Shown here piece by piece: positions 1 to 8,482 of a DNA stretch of 64,000 bases. This stretch comes from Sphingomonas sp. PP-CE-1G-424 (GTDB lineage Bacteria > Pseudomonadota > Alphaproteobacteria > Sphingomonadales > Sphingomonadaceae). Every line of letters begins with the position of its first letter. The stretch's first letter is position 1. Both the position numbers and the translations under genes were made by a program. The notes under the pieces are model-generated. The model did not search any database, was not told the DNA's origin, and saw only the letters and a program-made list of their open reading frames with translations. The stretch is from the NCBI RefSeq assembly GCF_004341085.1, contig NZ_SLXW01000003.1, forward strand, positions 124,001-188,000. Reading direction: 5' to 3'.

Positions 1-206
1 AGGCAGGCGACCCCCTGGGCGAGGATGACGGCCGGTTCCCGCCGGCGCGCGAACACCGCATCGAGCTGCAACGCCCAGCGCCCGGCCTGGAATTTCGCTA
101 GATCCAATTCCACCGTCGGCACCGACAAGGCCTTGGGAGCATCGCCCTTGACCGTGACGATCACGGCGTGTTGGGGATCGATCGAAGCCGGATACCACAA
201 TGTCAT
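1..206 (-). CDS. Partial RBBP9/YdeN-like hydrolase (tentative)
   Basis: Only the first 68 codons lie in the window; the C-terminus runs off the left edge. The start is ATG at 206, preceded by a good TAGGAG ribosome site. The visible segment has the pattern of the small RBBP9/YdeN serine-hydrolase family: a tryptophan followed by a helix, then a strand ending AVILAQGVACLA, where family members normally carry the nucleophile elbow HSLGCLA. If the alignment is right, the serine position is replaced by glycine or glutamine, so catalysis is doubtful. Codon use matches the neighbours. It is oriented with the glycan operon but separated from it by about 465 bases. The family call is an inference from a short segment. 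Confidence 0.5.
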   Translation of the reverse strand, partial: MTLWYPASIDPQHAVIVTVKGDAPKALSVPTVELDLAKFQAGRWALQLDAVFARRREPAVILAQGVAC

Positions 207-671
207 AGCAGCGCTCCTACAAGGATATCACGGTCGCGAGCCATTTGCCGAGTGCTCCGACTCGGGATCGGATGTGATGATGACGAGGATATTCCTACTG
301 CGTCGATAGGCAATGGCAGTGCGTCGGTTTGCACGGAATGCGTGCCCGGTCGCTGTCGAGGTGGAGCGCATGAGGTTGTTGCCTGTCTGCCGACGGCGAT
401 CATGCGCCCGGCTTTCGCGCGCTGATCGCGGCTTGCCAGACACACAGCACATCTTCGCTCCCGAGCTTGCCGACCTGGTCGGCGGTGTGGTCGTGACGCT
501 TGAATTCGGCGGTGACTGTGCCGTTTTCCCCAATGTCGTTCCAGCCGACGACGCCACCTATTCGAACCGCTGGCGGAAGAACCGACAGTAGGTCTGTCAC
601 GTTAGATGCTGACAATCGACATCAAGTGCCATGCTGACAGTCTGTCCTGCCGCGAACGGACGTGCTGTCGT
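207..671. other. Gene-poor stretch left of the glycan operon
   Basis: This interval holds no recognised gene. On the minus strand a reading frame from about 600 down to 400 has coding-like third-position GC and could encode a protein of about 65 residues starting at a GTG (VTDLLSVLPPAVRIGG), with no family I recognise and no strong ribosome site. The promoter of the partial gene at 1-206 and the 3' untranslated end of the glycan operon must also lie here, but I see no clear terminator hairpin with a T-run. Confidence 0.4.
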
Positions 672-2936
672 TCAGATACTCTCCGACGGTATTTCGAGTA
701 GCCAAGTCCGAATAACGTCTGCGAGGGCGACATGTGCGATACGCTCGCTCACGATCGGCGAGCAGGCGAGGAGGCCGTTGGGGCAGTAGCGGTCGTCGTC
801 CCACCCGGGGTGGTCGAGGATCGGGTAGAGGCATACGCCCTCGACGGGCACGCCTAGCGATTGCGCGATCTTGACCTCGCGCAGGATCATGCGAAGCCAG
901 GCGGGACGCGCGCTGCCCTCTATGCCGGTTTCGGCGATGAAGATCGGGCGGCCATAGCGCGCGTAGGCGTCGGCGAGGATCGCGTGGAGCGGGCGGCTGA
1001 GGGGGTGGTCGTACGCTAGCGGGGGGCCGCCGTGGATCCACTGGTTGTTGTGATAGAAATTGACGCCGACGATATCCAGCAATGGCGCGCGGCCGCCGAT
1101 CTGGGGCCATGCTTTCCCGGCGATCATGTCCCAGGCCTGGTATTGTGCGAGGCGGTGGCCTTCGGCGGCGGGGGCGTCGTTCGGGCGGGCGGGGTCGGTG
1201 ATGACGTTGATGACCGGGTCGGCGTGGACGAACCTTGCGGCGGGATCGACCGCGAGGATCGCCTCCATCGCGGCGATCGAGGCGCGGGCGAGTTGGACCT
1301 TCAGTTCATAGCCGCGGCCTCGGGCGAACGGGTTGAGATAGGCTGCGTCGCCGCCGCCCCAGGCGAAGAACGAGATCTCGTTGACCGGGGCGTAGAAGCG
1401 GGTCTCGCCGGGGGCGGCCGGGCCGATATGGCGCGCGGCGGCGGCGGCGAAGGCCGCAAAGCGCGTGACGAAGGCGGGCGTCCAGATGTCTATGTCGTCG
1501 GGCCAGCCGTAATGGAGCAGGTCCCAGATGACTTCGGTGCCGACCGCCTTGGCGGCCTCCAGCTGGCGGTCGAGGCTGGACCAGTCGTAGCGGCCGGGTT
1601 CGCGTTCGATCAGATGCCAGCGCAGGCCGTCGCGCACGGTGAGGATGCCGAGCTTGGCGAGTTCGCTGTAATCATGCTCGGCGAGCGTATCGTGATGGCT
1701 GGCGGCGATGACGTCGACGCGCTTGCGATCGTGTGCGCGGCGGTGGGTGGAGGATTCGAAGCCGCCTTGTAGGACGCTGCGGAAGAGTCCGGTTGGGTGG
1801 GGCAGGGGCGGCCGGTCGGACAGGACCTCGGCGAACAGGGTTTCCCAGCGGGGGACGACGGCGGCGACGGCGTACTCGCTGTCGACCTTGGCGCGGAGGG
1901 CGGTGCCGAGGCGGGTCCGCAGTGCCGGGTCTTCGAGCAGTTTCGTGATCGCAGCAGCGACGGAGGGCGGGTCTTCGTGGGGGACGAACAGGCCGCTGAT
2001 CCCGTCGACGATCTGTTGTTCGGAGCCGTTGTCTCGCGTTGCTATGACGGGGAGGTGTGCGGCGCCGGCTTCGGCGATGACGTGCGGCATGCCTTCGCCG
2101 CGCGAAAGCCAGACGAAGATGTCGAGCGCGGCGAGCAGGTCGGGCACGTCGTCGCGGTCGCCGAGGAAGGTCAGGGCGGTGTCGAGGCCGAGTGCGTGCG
2201 CTCGGTTGCGGAGGGCGGCGGCGTATTCGGGGATGAAGGCGTCCGGTCCGCCGATCACGACGAATCTGGCGCGGGGGTGGCGGGCGTGGACGAGCGCGGC
2301 GGCTTCGATGAAGTCCTCGACGCGCTTCTTCGGATCAAGCCTGCCTAGCCAGCCGATCAGCGGTACGTTTTCGGCGACCCCTAGCGTCGCACGTACGGGG
2401 GCGCGACGGGCGGGGGCGAAGGCGCGCGTGTCGACCATCGACGGGATCTCGATCGCGTGGTGTTCGCGGCCGGGCATACGGCCGGCGGCGGCGTCGCGGA
2501 TCGAGGCGCAGACGCCGACATAGCGCGCGGTGAAATGCTTGGGGCCGGCAAGCGCTTCGGAGACGAGGCCGCCATGCTCGATCAACGGCGGGCGGAGGTG
2601 CATGCGTTCGAGCGCGGGATAGATGTCCGCGACGTTCTGGCACGAGACGACGACGTCGTATGCGGGCAGCTTGCTCGCGAGGTAGGCGACGGTCTCGTCG
2701 AAGCCGAGCGCGTAGGGCGTGCGGTCGACGGGGACGCCGATCGCTTCCAGTTGCGCGTGCGTCTGCTCGGGCATGCCGTCTTTTCGGAAGCAGGCGACGA
2801 CCTCGATCCGGTAGCGCGTCGGGTCGAGCGCCTGAGCGAGCAGTCGCACCTCCGTCTCCTCGCCGCCGACGACGAGCCAGGCGAAGACGAACAGGATGCG
2901 GATCGGTCGGGCGTCGGTAACGAGTGCGGTACTCAA
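672..2936 (-). CDS. GT4 glycosyltransferase fused to a clan-A glycoside hydrolase
   Basis: A 754-residue protein with two enzyme modules. Residues about 12-372 are a GT-B fold family-4 glycosyltransferase, with the Rossmann segment near 193-230 and the E-x7-E motif at Glu281/Glu289. Residues about 380-745 look like a (beta/alpha)8 glycoside hydrolase close to GH1: putative acid/base Glu520 in APVNEI and putative nucleophile Glu669 in IAETG. There is no signal peptide, so the hydrolase module should be cytosolic and may trim or transglycosylate a lipid-linked intermediate (inference). The start is a TTG at 2936 that overlaps the stop of the upstream dehydrogenase, implying translational coupling; the next in-frame ATG (codon 55) would cut into the transferase fold. 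It is the last gene of the five-gene operon. Confidence 0.85.
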   Translation of the reverse strand: MSTALVTDARPIRILFVFAWLVVGGEETEVRLLAQALDPTRYRIEVVACFRKDGMPEQTHAQLEAIGVPVDRTPYALGFDETVAYLASKLPAYDVVVSCQNVADIYPALERMHLRPPLIEHGGLVSEALAGPKHFTARYVGVCASIRDAAAGRMPGREHHAIEIPSMVDTRAFAPARRAPVRATLGVAENVPLIGWLGRLDPKKRVEDFIEAAALVHARHPRARFVVIGGPDAFIPEYAAALRNRAHALGLDTALTFLGDRDDVPDLLAALDIFVWLSRGEGMPHVIAEAGAAHLPVIATRDNGSEQQIVDGISGLFVPHEDPPSVAAAITKLLEDPALRTRLGTALRAKVDSEYAVAAVVPRWETLFAEVLSDRPPLPHPTGLFRSVLQGGFESSTHRRAHDRKRVDVIAASHHDTLAEHDYSELAKLGILTVRDGLRWHLIEREPGRYDWSSLDRQLEAAKAVGTEVIWDLLHYGWPDDIDIWTPAFVTRFAAFAAAAARHIGPAAPGETRFYAPVNEISFFAWGGGDAAYLNPFARGRGYELKVQLARASIAAMEAILAVDPAARFVHADPVINVITDPARPNDAPAAEGHRLAQYQAWDMIAGKAWPQIGGRAPLLDIVGVNFYHNNQWIHGGPPLAYDHPLSRPLHAILADAYARYGRPIFIAETGIEGSARPAWLRMILREVKIAQSLGVPVEGVCLYPILDHPGWDDDRYCPNGLLACSPIVSERIAHVALADVIRTWLLEIPSESI

Positions 2937-4033
2937 TCGCCGACCTTGAAGACGATCTGGAGGAATTCTGGCCGCTCGCCGACTAGCCGCGCGATAAAGG
3001 CGGGGGCGTCGTCATAGGGCACGACATGCGTGATCAGCTGCGCGCGGATTTCGGGGCCGCGCGCGAGGAGGAGCTTCACCGTCTCGTTGGCGAGGCGGCG
3101 GCGGTCCCACTGGAAGCCGAGGCCGCGGGGGACGCGGTTGATCTGCGCGCAGCGGAGGTTGAGGCCGTTGTGATGGAATTCCTCGCCGAGCCGGAGTCGG
3201 TCGGCGCCGCCCTGGTAGAAGGCGAGGTCGATCACCGTGCCTTGTGGCCTCAGCGCGCGCATTGCGGCGTGGAGGCTGGCGGCGTCGGCGCGGGTCTGGA
3301 ACACGACGTCCGCGCCGCGATCGTCGCCGCCGTGGAGCCAGCGCGCCTTGGCATACGCCCAGGCCTGGTCCTCGGTCATCGCGGTGATGCCGAGGCATTC
3401 GGCGCGCAGGCGGCGGAAGGGGGACGGGTCGGCGATCACGACTTCGCTCGCGCCGGCGGCCTGCGCGAACAGGGCGGTCAACATGCCGACGATGCCAGCG
3501 CCGATCACCAAGGCGGGGCGGCCGCGGATGCCGTCGCCGAGGTTGACGACGTTGGGGCCGAGTAGTTCGGCGTCCGCGTGGAGAATGCCGTTGGCAGCGA
3601 TCGGACCCATCTGGCCAATATAGATGCCCAGGATCGGATCGAGCTCGGGCGGGAGCTTGGTCAGCAGGTCGTTGAACGGGTCTGCAGTGTGGCCGGTCTT
3701 GTGCCCGAAGACGGTGCCGACGACGTCGCCGTTGGCGAAATCGTCGACCCGGCTGTCGCTGACGCGCGCGCATTCCATGTAGCCGAGAAACGGCACCGGA
3801 TAGTGCGCGCTCGGCTCGCCGGGGACGAACACGCCGCGCCCTGCGTCCCAGCGGGAGTGGAGATACGGGTTGCTGTTCTTGACGAAGGTGAGCTCAGTGC
3901 CGGCGGAGAACCCGGTGTAGAGCAGGTCGAGCCGGACTTGGCCGTCACCTGGGGGCGCCTCGTCATAGCCGAAGAAATAGGCCTGGCCGGGACGTTCGAC
4001 GCCGAGCGAGCGGACGTGGCGCCACTCAGACAT
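2933..4033 (-). CDS. MDR-superfamily zinc-type dehydrogenase, sugar-related
   Basis: A 366-residue medium-chain dehydrogenase/reductase. The nucleotide-binding segment ALVIGAGIVGM is near the middle, followed by an acidic strand end (VVIADPS). The cysteine-rich structural zinc loop of classical alcohol dehydrogenases is absent. It resembles the MDR half of the 'bi-domain oxidoreductases' found in polysaccharide loci, whose other half is a Gfo/Idh protein. Here that second half is carried by the adjacent upstream gene, with which it overlaps by 8 bases. Likely role: oxidation or reduction of a nucleotide sugar or glycan intermediate. The substrate cannot be read from the sequence. Confidence 0.75.
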   Translation of the reverse strand: MSEWRHVRSLGVERPGQAYFFGYDEAPPGDGQVRLDLLYTGFSAGTELTFVKNSNPYLHSRWDAGRGVFVPGEPSAHYPVPFLGYMECARVSDSRVDDFANGDVVGTVFGHKTGHTADPFNDLLTKLPPELDPILGIYIGQMGPIAANGILHADAELLGPNVVNLGDGIRGRPALVIGAGIVGMLTALFAQAAGASEVVIADPSPFRRLRAECLGITAMTEDQAWAYAKARWLHGGDDRGADVVFQTRADAASLHAAMRALRPQGTVIDLAFYQGGADRLRLGEEFHHNGLNLRCAQINRVPRGLGFQWDRRRLANETVKLLLARGPEIRAQLITHVVPYDDAPAFIARLVGERPEFLQIVFKVGD

Positions 4034-6089
4034 GGATCACCTCGCGCTCACGGACGTCGACCGCGCGGCCTTCGACGGCGGAGCGTTCGATCGCCAGCGC
4101 GAGGCGGAGCGTTTCGAGCGCGGCGGGGTAGGGGCAGCGGATCCGGTTCTCGCCCCCGCGGACCGCGTCGATGAAGTCGCGATCCTCCAGCACGACCGGA
4201 TCGCTGCCGGTGCCGCGGACCGGGCGACCGCGGCCGATGTCGATCATGACGTCGCGGTCGGTGAGTTCAACGGCGAGGCCTTCGCCGAACAAATGGAGGC
4301 CGACGCGGTGGTTCCAGTTGAGCAGGCACGTGGACGCGAAGTTGGCGATCGCGCCGCTGGCGAAGGTGAGCATCGCGGTGCTGGTGGTGGCGACGTCGAG
4401 GCCGGGGAAAGCGGCGCGGTCGATATGGCCCGACTGGCCGTAGACGCGGACGACGTCGCCAACGAGATAGCGTGACAGATCGACGAGATGCGTCGTCTGT
4501 TCGAGCATTTGGCCGCCCGATGCGTCCTTCTTCCACCACCAGCGCGGCGGCGGGGTGGAGTCGAGCCAATAGCCAGAGAGGAGGCGTGCGGGGGTCGCCG
4601 AGAGCAGCGCCTTCACCTCGTCCACGGTGTCGAGATAGCGCCAGTGATAGCCGACCGCGGTGACGAGGCCGAGCCGGTCTACTGCGGCGGCGACGTCCTC
4701 CGCGGTGCCGAGATCGAGCGCGACGGGCTTCTCGACGAAGAACGGGAGCTTGTGCTCGATCGCGAGGCGTTCGGGTTCGCCGTGCGCGAAGGGGGGCACG
4801 CAGATGTAGAGCGCGTCGAGGTCGACCGCGGCCAGCATCGCCGCGGCATCGTCGAATGCGCGCGCGCCGAAGCGGGCGGCGGCTTCGGTCGCGCGCGCCA
4901 TGTCGACGTCGGCGACCGCGACGATCGCTACGTCGTCGAACTGCTCCAGCACGCCGAAATGGCGGTTGGCGATGCCGCCTGCGCCGATGAACCCGATCCG
5001 TGTCCGCTCCACGCCGTCTCCCCTTGTGTTTTGGTCTTGCACCGCGGCGTAGACCGCGCGCGTGTCGGCGATCATGCGATCAGCCGAGAAGAGGTCCTGC
5101 TGGCGTTCGATCGACGCGCTTGCCATCGTTTTCAGGCTGTCGCGGTCGGCTAGCATCGTGATGACCGCATCGGCGAAACTTGCCGGATCTGCGGCGGTCA
5201 GGCGACCGGTGACGCCGTCCTCGATCGCTTCGGCATTGCCGGGTGCGACGGTGGCGACGACGGGGAGGCCGGCGGCCATCGCTTCGAGCGCGACCAGCGG
5301 CAGGCCTTCGAACGCGGAGGGCAGGACTAGCAGGTCGGCGAGCGTCATCAGGTCGGCGACGTCGCTGCGGGTGCCGAGCATGCGGACGGTGCCGGCCAGC
5401 CCCTTGGCGGCGATCGCGCGTGCGGTCTGTGTGAGGAGGGGGCCTTCGCCAGCCAGCAGCACGATCACGTCCGGGTGCGCGTCGCGGATCGCGGGCAGCG
5501 CGTCGAGCAGGAGTGCGTGGCCCTTCTGCTCGGCGAAGCGCGCGACCATCAGGAGGACGGGGGCATTGCCGACGCCCCATTCGCTGCGGAGGGCGTCGCG
5601 CGAGCGCGAGGATTTGTGCGCGCCCACGCCGTTGTGAATTGTTGCGACGAGTGCTGGATCGATACCGGCTGCGCGGTGGCTGTCGCCGACCGCGTCCGAG
5701 ACGCAGATCAGGCGTGCGAGCGCGGCCGAGGTGTCGCGGTGCTCGTCGCGCTGCGCGGGGTCGGTGAGGAGGTAGGGGAGGTGTTCGGTGCGGATAACCG
5801 GAACGCCGGCGGCGTGCGCGGCGCGGACGGCTGCATGGCCTTCCCAGCCGATGCCGGCATGAACGTGGACGATGTCGGGCGCGGCGCGGTCGAGCCAGCG
5901 CGCGAGGCCTGCATCGTCGTCGAGCGCTTTCACCGCATAACCCTTGGCGGCGGCGTGTTCGAGCAGGCCGGTGCCGGCGCGAGCGGCGACGACGATCTCG
6001 TCTCCGCCCAGTCCTTCGGCGAGCGTCATCATGTGTGCGCCGACGCCGGACGGGGCGAGGCTGTCGGTCAACAGGCAGATGCGGGTCAT
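4026..6089 (-). CDS. GT4 glycosyltransferase fused to Gfo/Idh/MocA oxidoreductase
   Basis: A 687-residue two-module protein. Residues 1-350 are a GT4 glycosyltransferase (GVGAHM loop near 15-20, HNGV near 152, E-x7-E at Glu261/Glu269). A short polar linker (about 351-362) leads to a Gfo/Idh/MocA oxidoreductase: NAD(P)-binding GAGGIANRH at 369-377, the family EKP motif at 453-455 (Lys454 expected catalytic), and His534/Asp537 in the substrate site. The ATG at 6089 overlaps the stop of the upstream gene by ATGA. Family knowledge suggests that the C-terminal half oxidises a sugar while the N-terminal half transfers a sugar; channelling between them is inference. I do not know a standard named protein with this architecture. 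Confidence 0.85.
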   Translation of the reverse strand: MTRICLLTDSLAPSGVGAHMMTLAEGLGGDEIVVAARAGTGLLEHAAAKGYAVKALDDDAGLARWLDRAAPDIVHVHAGIGWEGHAAVRAAHAAGVPVIRTEHLPYLLTDPAQRDEHRDTSAALARLICVSDAVGDSHRAAGIDPALVATIHNGVGAHKSSRSRDALRSEWGVGNAPVLLMVARFAEQKGHALLLDALPAIRDAHPDVIVLLAGEGPLLTQTARAIAAKGLAGTVRMLGTRSDVADLMTLADLLVLPSAFEGLPLVALEAMAAGLPVVATVAPGNAEAIEDGVTGRLTAADPASFADAVITMLADRDSLKTMASASIERQQDLFSADRMIADTRAVYAAVQDQNTRGDGVERTRIGFIGAGGIANRHFGVLEQFDDVAIVAVADVDMARATEAAARFGARAFDDAAAMLAAVDLDALYICVPPFAHGEPERLAIEHKLPFFVEKPVALDLGTAEDVAAAVDRLGLVTAVGYHWRYLDTVDEVKALLSATPARLLSGYWLDSTPPPRWWWKKDASGGQMLEQTTHLVDLSRYLVGDVVRVYGQSGHIDRAAFPGLDVATTSTAMLTFASGAIANFASTCLLNWNHRVGLHLFGEGLAVELTDRDVMIDIGRGRPVRGTGSDPVVLEDRDFIDAVRGGENRIRCPYPAALETLRLALAIERSAVEGRAVDVREREVIHV

Positions 6090-8458
6090 TCGGCGGCCAT
6101 CACGGGGGTTTCGAGGACGACGGATTTGGCGACCATGCGACGATAGGTGGCGAGCGCCTGCCCCACGACCTGGTCCATATTGTAGTAGCGGTAGGTCGCG
6201 AGCCGGCCGACGAAGGTCACGCCTTCCTCCGCGTCGGCGAGTGCCTCGTAGCGCTTGAACAACGCCTGGTTTTCCGGCCGGGGAATAGGGTAATACGGGT
6301 CACCCTCTGCGCTCGGGAATTCGTAGCTGATGCTGGTCTTCGCGTGGAGCTGGCCGGTAAGGTGCTTGTATTCGGTGATGCGCGTCTGCGGCACGGCTTC
6401 GTCGGGATAGTTGACGACCGCGACCGGCTGGAACTGCGCGACGTCGTGCGTCTCGTGGCGGAACTGGAGGCTGCGATAGGGGAGCTTGCCGAAGCGGAAG
6501 TCGAAATATTCGTCGATCGGTCCGGTGAAGACGATGTGGTCGACGTCGACGCGCTCGATCACGTCGCGATATTCCACGCCGAGATCGAGCGTGATGCCGG
6601 GGTGGTCGAGCATCGCCTCGAACATCCGGGTGTAGCCGTTCGCGGGCATCGCCTGGAACTTATCGGTGAAATAGCGGTCGTCGGTCGAGGTGCGGGTCGG
6701 CACGCGCGCGGTGACGGCGCGGTCGAGTTCGGACGGGTCGAGGCCCCATTGTTTCCGGGTGTAGCCGCGGAAGAACGTCTCGTAGAGATCGCGGCCGACC
6801 GCGGCGACGACGACGTCTTCGGAGGTGCGGATGTCCTCGACCGATTCCGCGCGGCTGGCGAGGAAGGCTGCGGCTTCCGCGTCGTCCTTGAGCGACAGGC
6901 CGTAGAGGTCGTTGAGCGTGGTGCGGTTGATCGGCATCGGCACGAGCTTGTCGTCGACGCTGGCGAGGACGCGGTGTTCGTACGGGCGCCAGTCGGTGAA
7001 GCGCGACAGATAGTCGAACACATCGGCGGAATTGGTGTGGAAGATGTGCGGGCCGTAGCGGTGAATCAGCACGCCGGCCGCGTCATGCTCGTCATACGCG
7101 TTGCCGCCGATGTGCGGGCGGCGGTCGACGACCAGCACGCGCTGGCCGCTGTCGCTGGCCAGGCGTTCGGCGAGGACCGCGCCGGCGAACCCTGCGCCGA
7201 CGATCAGCGTATCGTAGCGTTCGCGTTTCGGGGCGGGAGCATATTTTTTACCGTTTAAGACGCGGTCGATTTCGGTGGCCATGGCGGTTTGCGTGCGGTC
7301 CCAGGATTGCGTGGCAAGCAGGCGGTCGGCTTCGTCGCGCCATGCGCCTTCGCGGGGGAGGGCTAGCGCGGCTTCGCAGGCGATGACGAACGCGGGCGCG
7401 TCGGCGGCGATCGCGACCGCCGCGGCGTCGCCGTAGTGGCGGATCACGTCGACGATCGGGGTCGAGACGACCGGCAGGCCACCGGCGAGATATTCGGGGG
7501 TCTTGGTCGGGCTGATGAAGCGCGTCGCGGCGTTGATCGCGAACGGCATCAGCGCGACGTCCCAGCCGGAAAGGTACGCCGGGAGTTCGTTGTAGCCGCG
7601 TCCGCCGAGCCAGTGAATGTTGGCGCGGCGCGGCAAATGCGCGGGGTCGATCTTCACGACCGGGCCGATCATGATGAACGACCAGTCGGGGCGCTCGGCG
7701 GCGACCGCGTCGAGCAATGCGAGGTCGATGCGTTCGTCGATGACGCCGAAGAAACCGAGCTTCGGGCCGGGGATGTGGCGCTGGTCTTCGGGTTGGATAT
7801 TGCCGGTGCGGGCCTGTGCAAAATGCGCGACGTCGACCGCCGAGGGGAAGGCGTGAACGTCGCGGTGGCGGCCGCGCTTGGCTTCGTAGAGGCTGTAGCC
7901 GCCGGTGAAGACGAGGTCGGCACGCGCGAGCAGCCGCGCTTCGCGATCGAGTAGGGCGGGGTCGGCGAAGCGGAACGCTGATAGCTCGTCCATGCAGTCG
8001 TAGACGACCGCGGCGGCGTCGAGATGCTCAGCGAACGGGAGCATCATCGGCGTGTAGAACCAGAGCAAAGGCTTGGCGCGAATGCTCGTCGCGACCAGCA
8101 TGTCGAGGAGTTGCCGCAAGCCCGCCTCGACCTGCTCGGCGTTCCACCAATGCGGCAACCGTGGGCGCAACGCGATTACATTGTTGGCGGGAAACGGGTG
8201 GTGTTCGAGGAACGGCAGCGGATGATCGCAGGGAATGTGTTCTTCCCAGACGAACACGCTTTGGGCTTGCGCGAACCTCTTCATCAGGTGCTGCGGGCGC
8301 TGCGTGACGAAGTCCCAGCGCAGGTGCGAGAAGCAGATCAGCGGCGGCGGGGCGGCATCGTCGGAGTTCGAGGGCGTGAGAATAGGTCCGATACCGTGCA
8401 CGCTCTTCCAATCCGCAAATCCGCGGTTATCCGCGTTGTCGATCGAACCTAAGCCCAC
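6086..8458 (-). CDS. Glycosyltransferase fused to UDP-galactopyranose mutase
   Basis: A 790-residue fusion. Residues about 38-400 are a GT-B type glycosyltransferase of the sort that begins CFSHLRWDFVTQRPQHL, with the donor-site region SPTKTPEYLAGGLPV near 316-330. Residues about 413-775 are a complete UDP-galactopyranose mutase (Glf): FAD-binding GAGFAG at 421-426, IGGN at 450-453, GPHIFHT at 469-475 and the C-terminal FAD/substrate motif GRLATYRYYNMDQ at 751-763. Expected reaction: UDP-galactopyranose to UDP-galactofuranose with reduced FAD. The transferase may use the product (inference). The listed GTG start at 8458 has only a poorly spaced GAGG; a GTG at 8401 preceded by GGAAGAGC is a credible alternative, because the first 35 residues look unconserved. 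It overlaps the downstream gene by four bases. Confidence 0.88.
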   Translation of the reverse strand: MGLGSIDNADNRGFADWKSVHGIGPILTPSNSDDAAPPPLICFSHLRWDFVTQRPQHLMKRFAQAQSVFVWEEHIPCDHPLPFLEHHPFPANNVIALRPRLPHWWNAEQVEAGLRQLLDMLVATSIRAKPLLWFYTPMMLPFAEHLDAAAVVYDCMDELSAFRFADPALLDREARLLARADLVFTGGYSLYEAKRGRHRDVHAFPSAVDVAHFAQARTGNIQPEDQRHIPGPKLGFFGVIDERIDLALLDAVAAERPDWSFIMIGPVVKIDPAHLPRRANIHWLGGRGYNELPAYLSGWDVALMPFAINAATRFISPTKTPEYLAGGLPVVSTPIVDVIRHYGDAAAVAIAADAPAFVIACEAALALPREGAWRDEADRLLATQSWDRTQTAMATEIDRVLNGKKYAPAPKRERYDTLIVGAGFAGAVLAERLASDSGQRVLVVDRRPHIGGNAYDEHDAAGVLIHRYGPHIFHTNSADVFDYLSRFTDWRPYEHRVLASVDDKLVPMPINRTTLNDLYGLSLKDDAEAAAFLASRAESVEDIRTSEDVVVAAVGRDLYETFFRGYTRKQWGLDPSELDRAVTARVPTRTSTDDRYFTDKFQAMPANGYTRMFEAMLDHPGITLDLGVEYRDVIERVDVDHIVFTGPIDEYFDFRFGKLPYRSLQFRHETHDVAQFQPVAVVNYPDEAVPQTRITEYKHLTGQLHAKTSISYEFPSAEGDPYYPIPRPENQALFKRYEALADAEEGVTFVGRLATYRYYNMDQVVGQALATYRRMVAKSVVLETPVMAAE

Positions 8459-8482
8459 ACCTCAAACCTGACTATGTAAATG

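Noticed and set aside
1032..1772. A 246-codon plus-strand frame opposite the GT-hydrolase gene
   Set aside because: Gly/Val/Asp-rich with no family pattern or ribosome site; the opposite strand encodes a well-supported enzyme.
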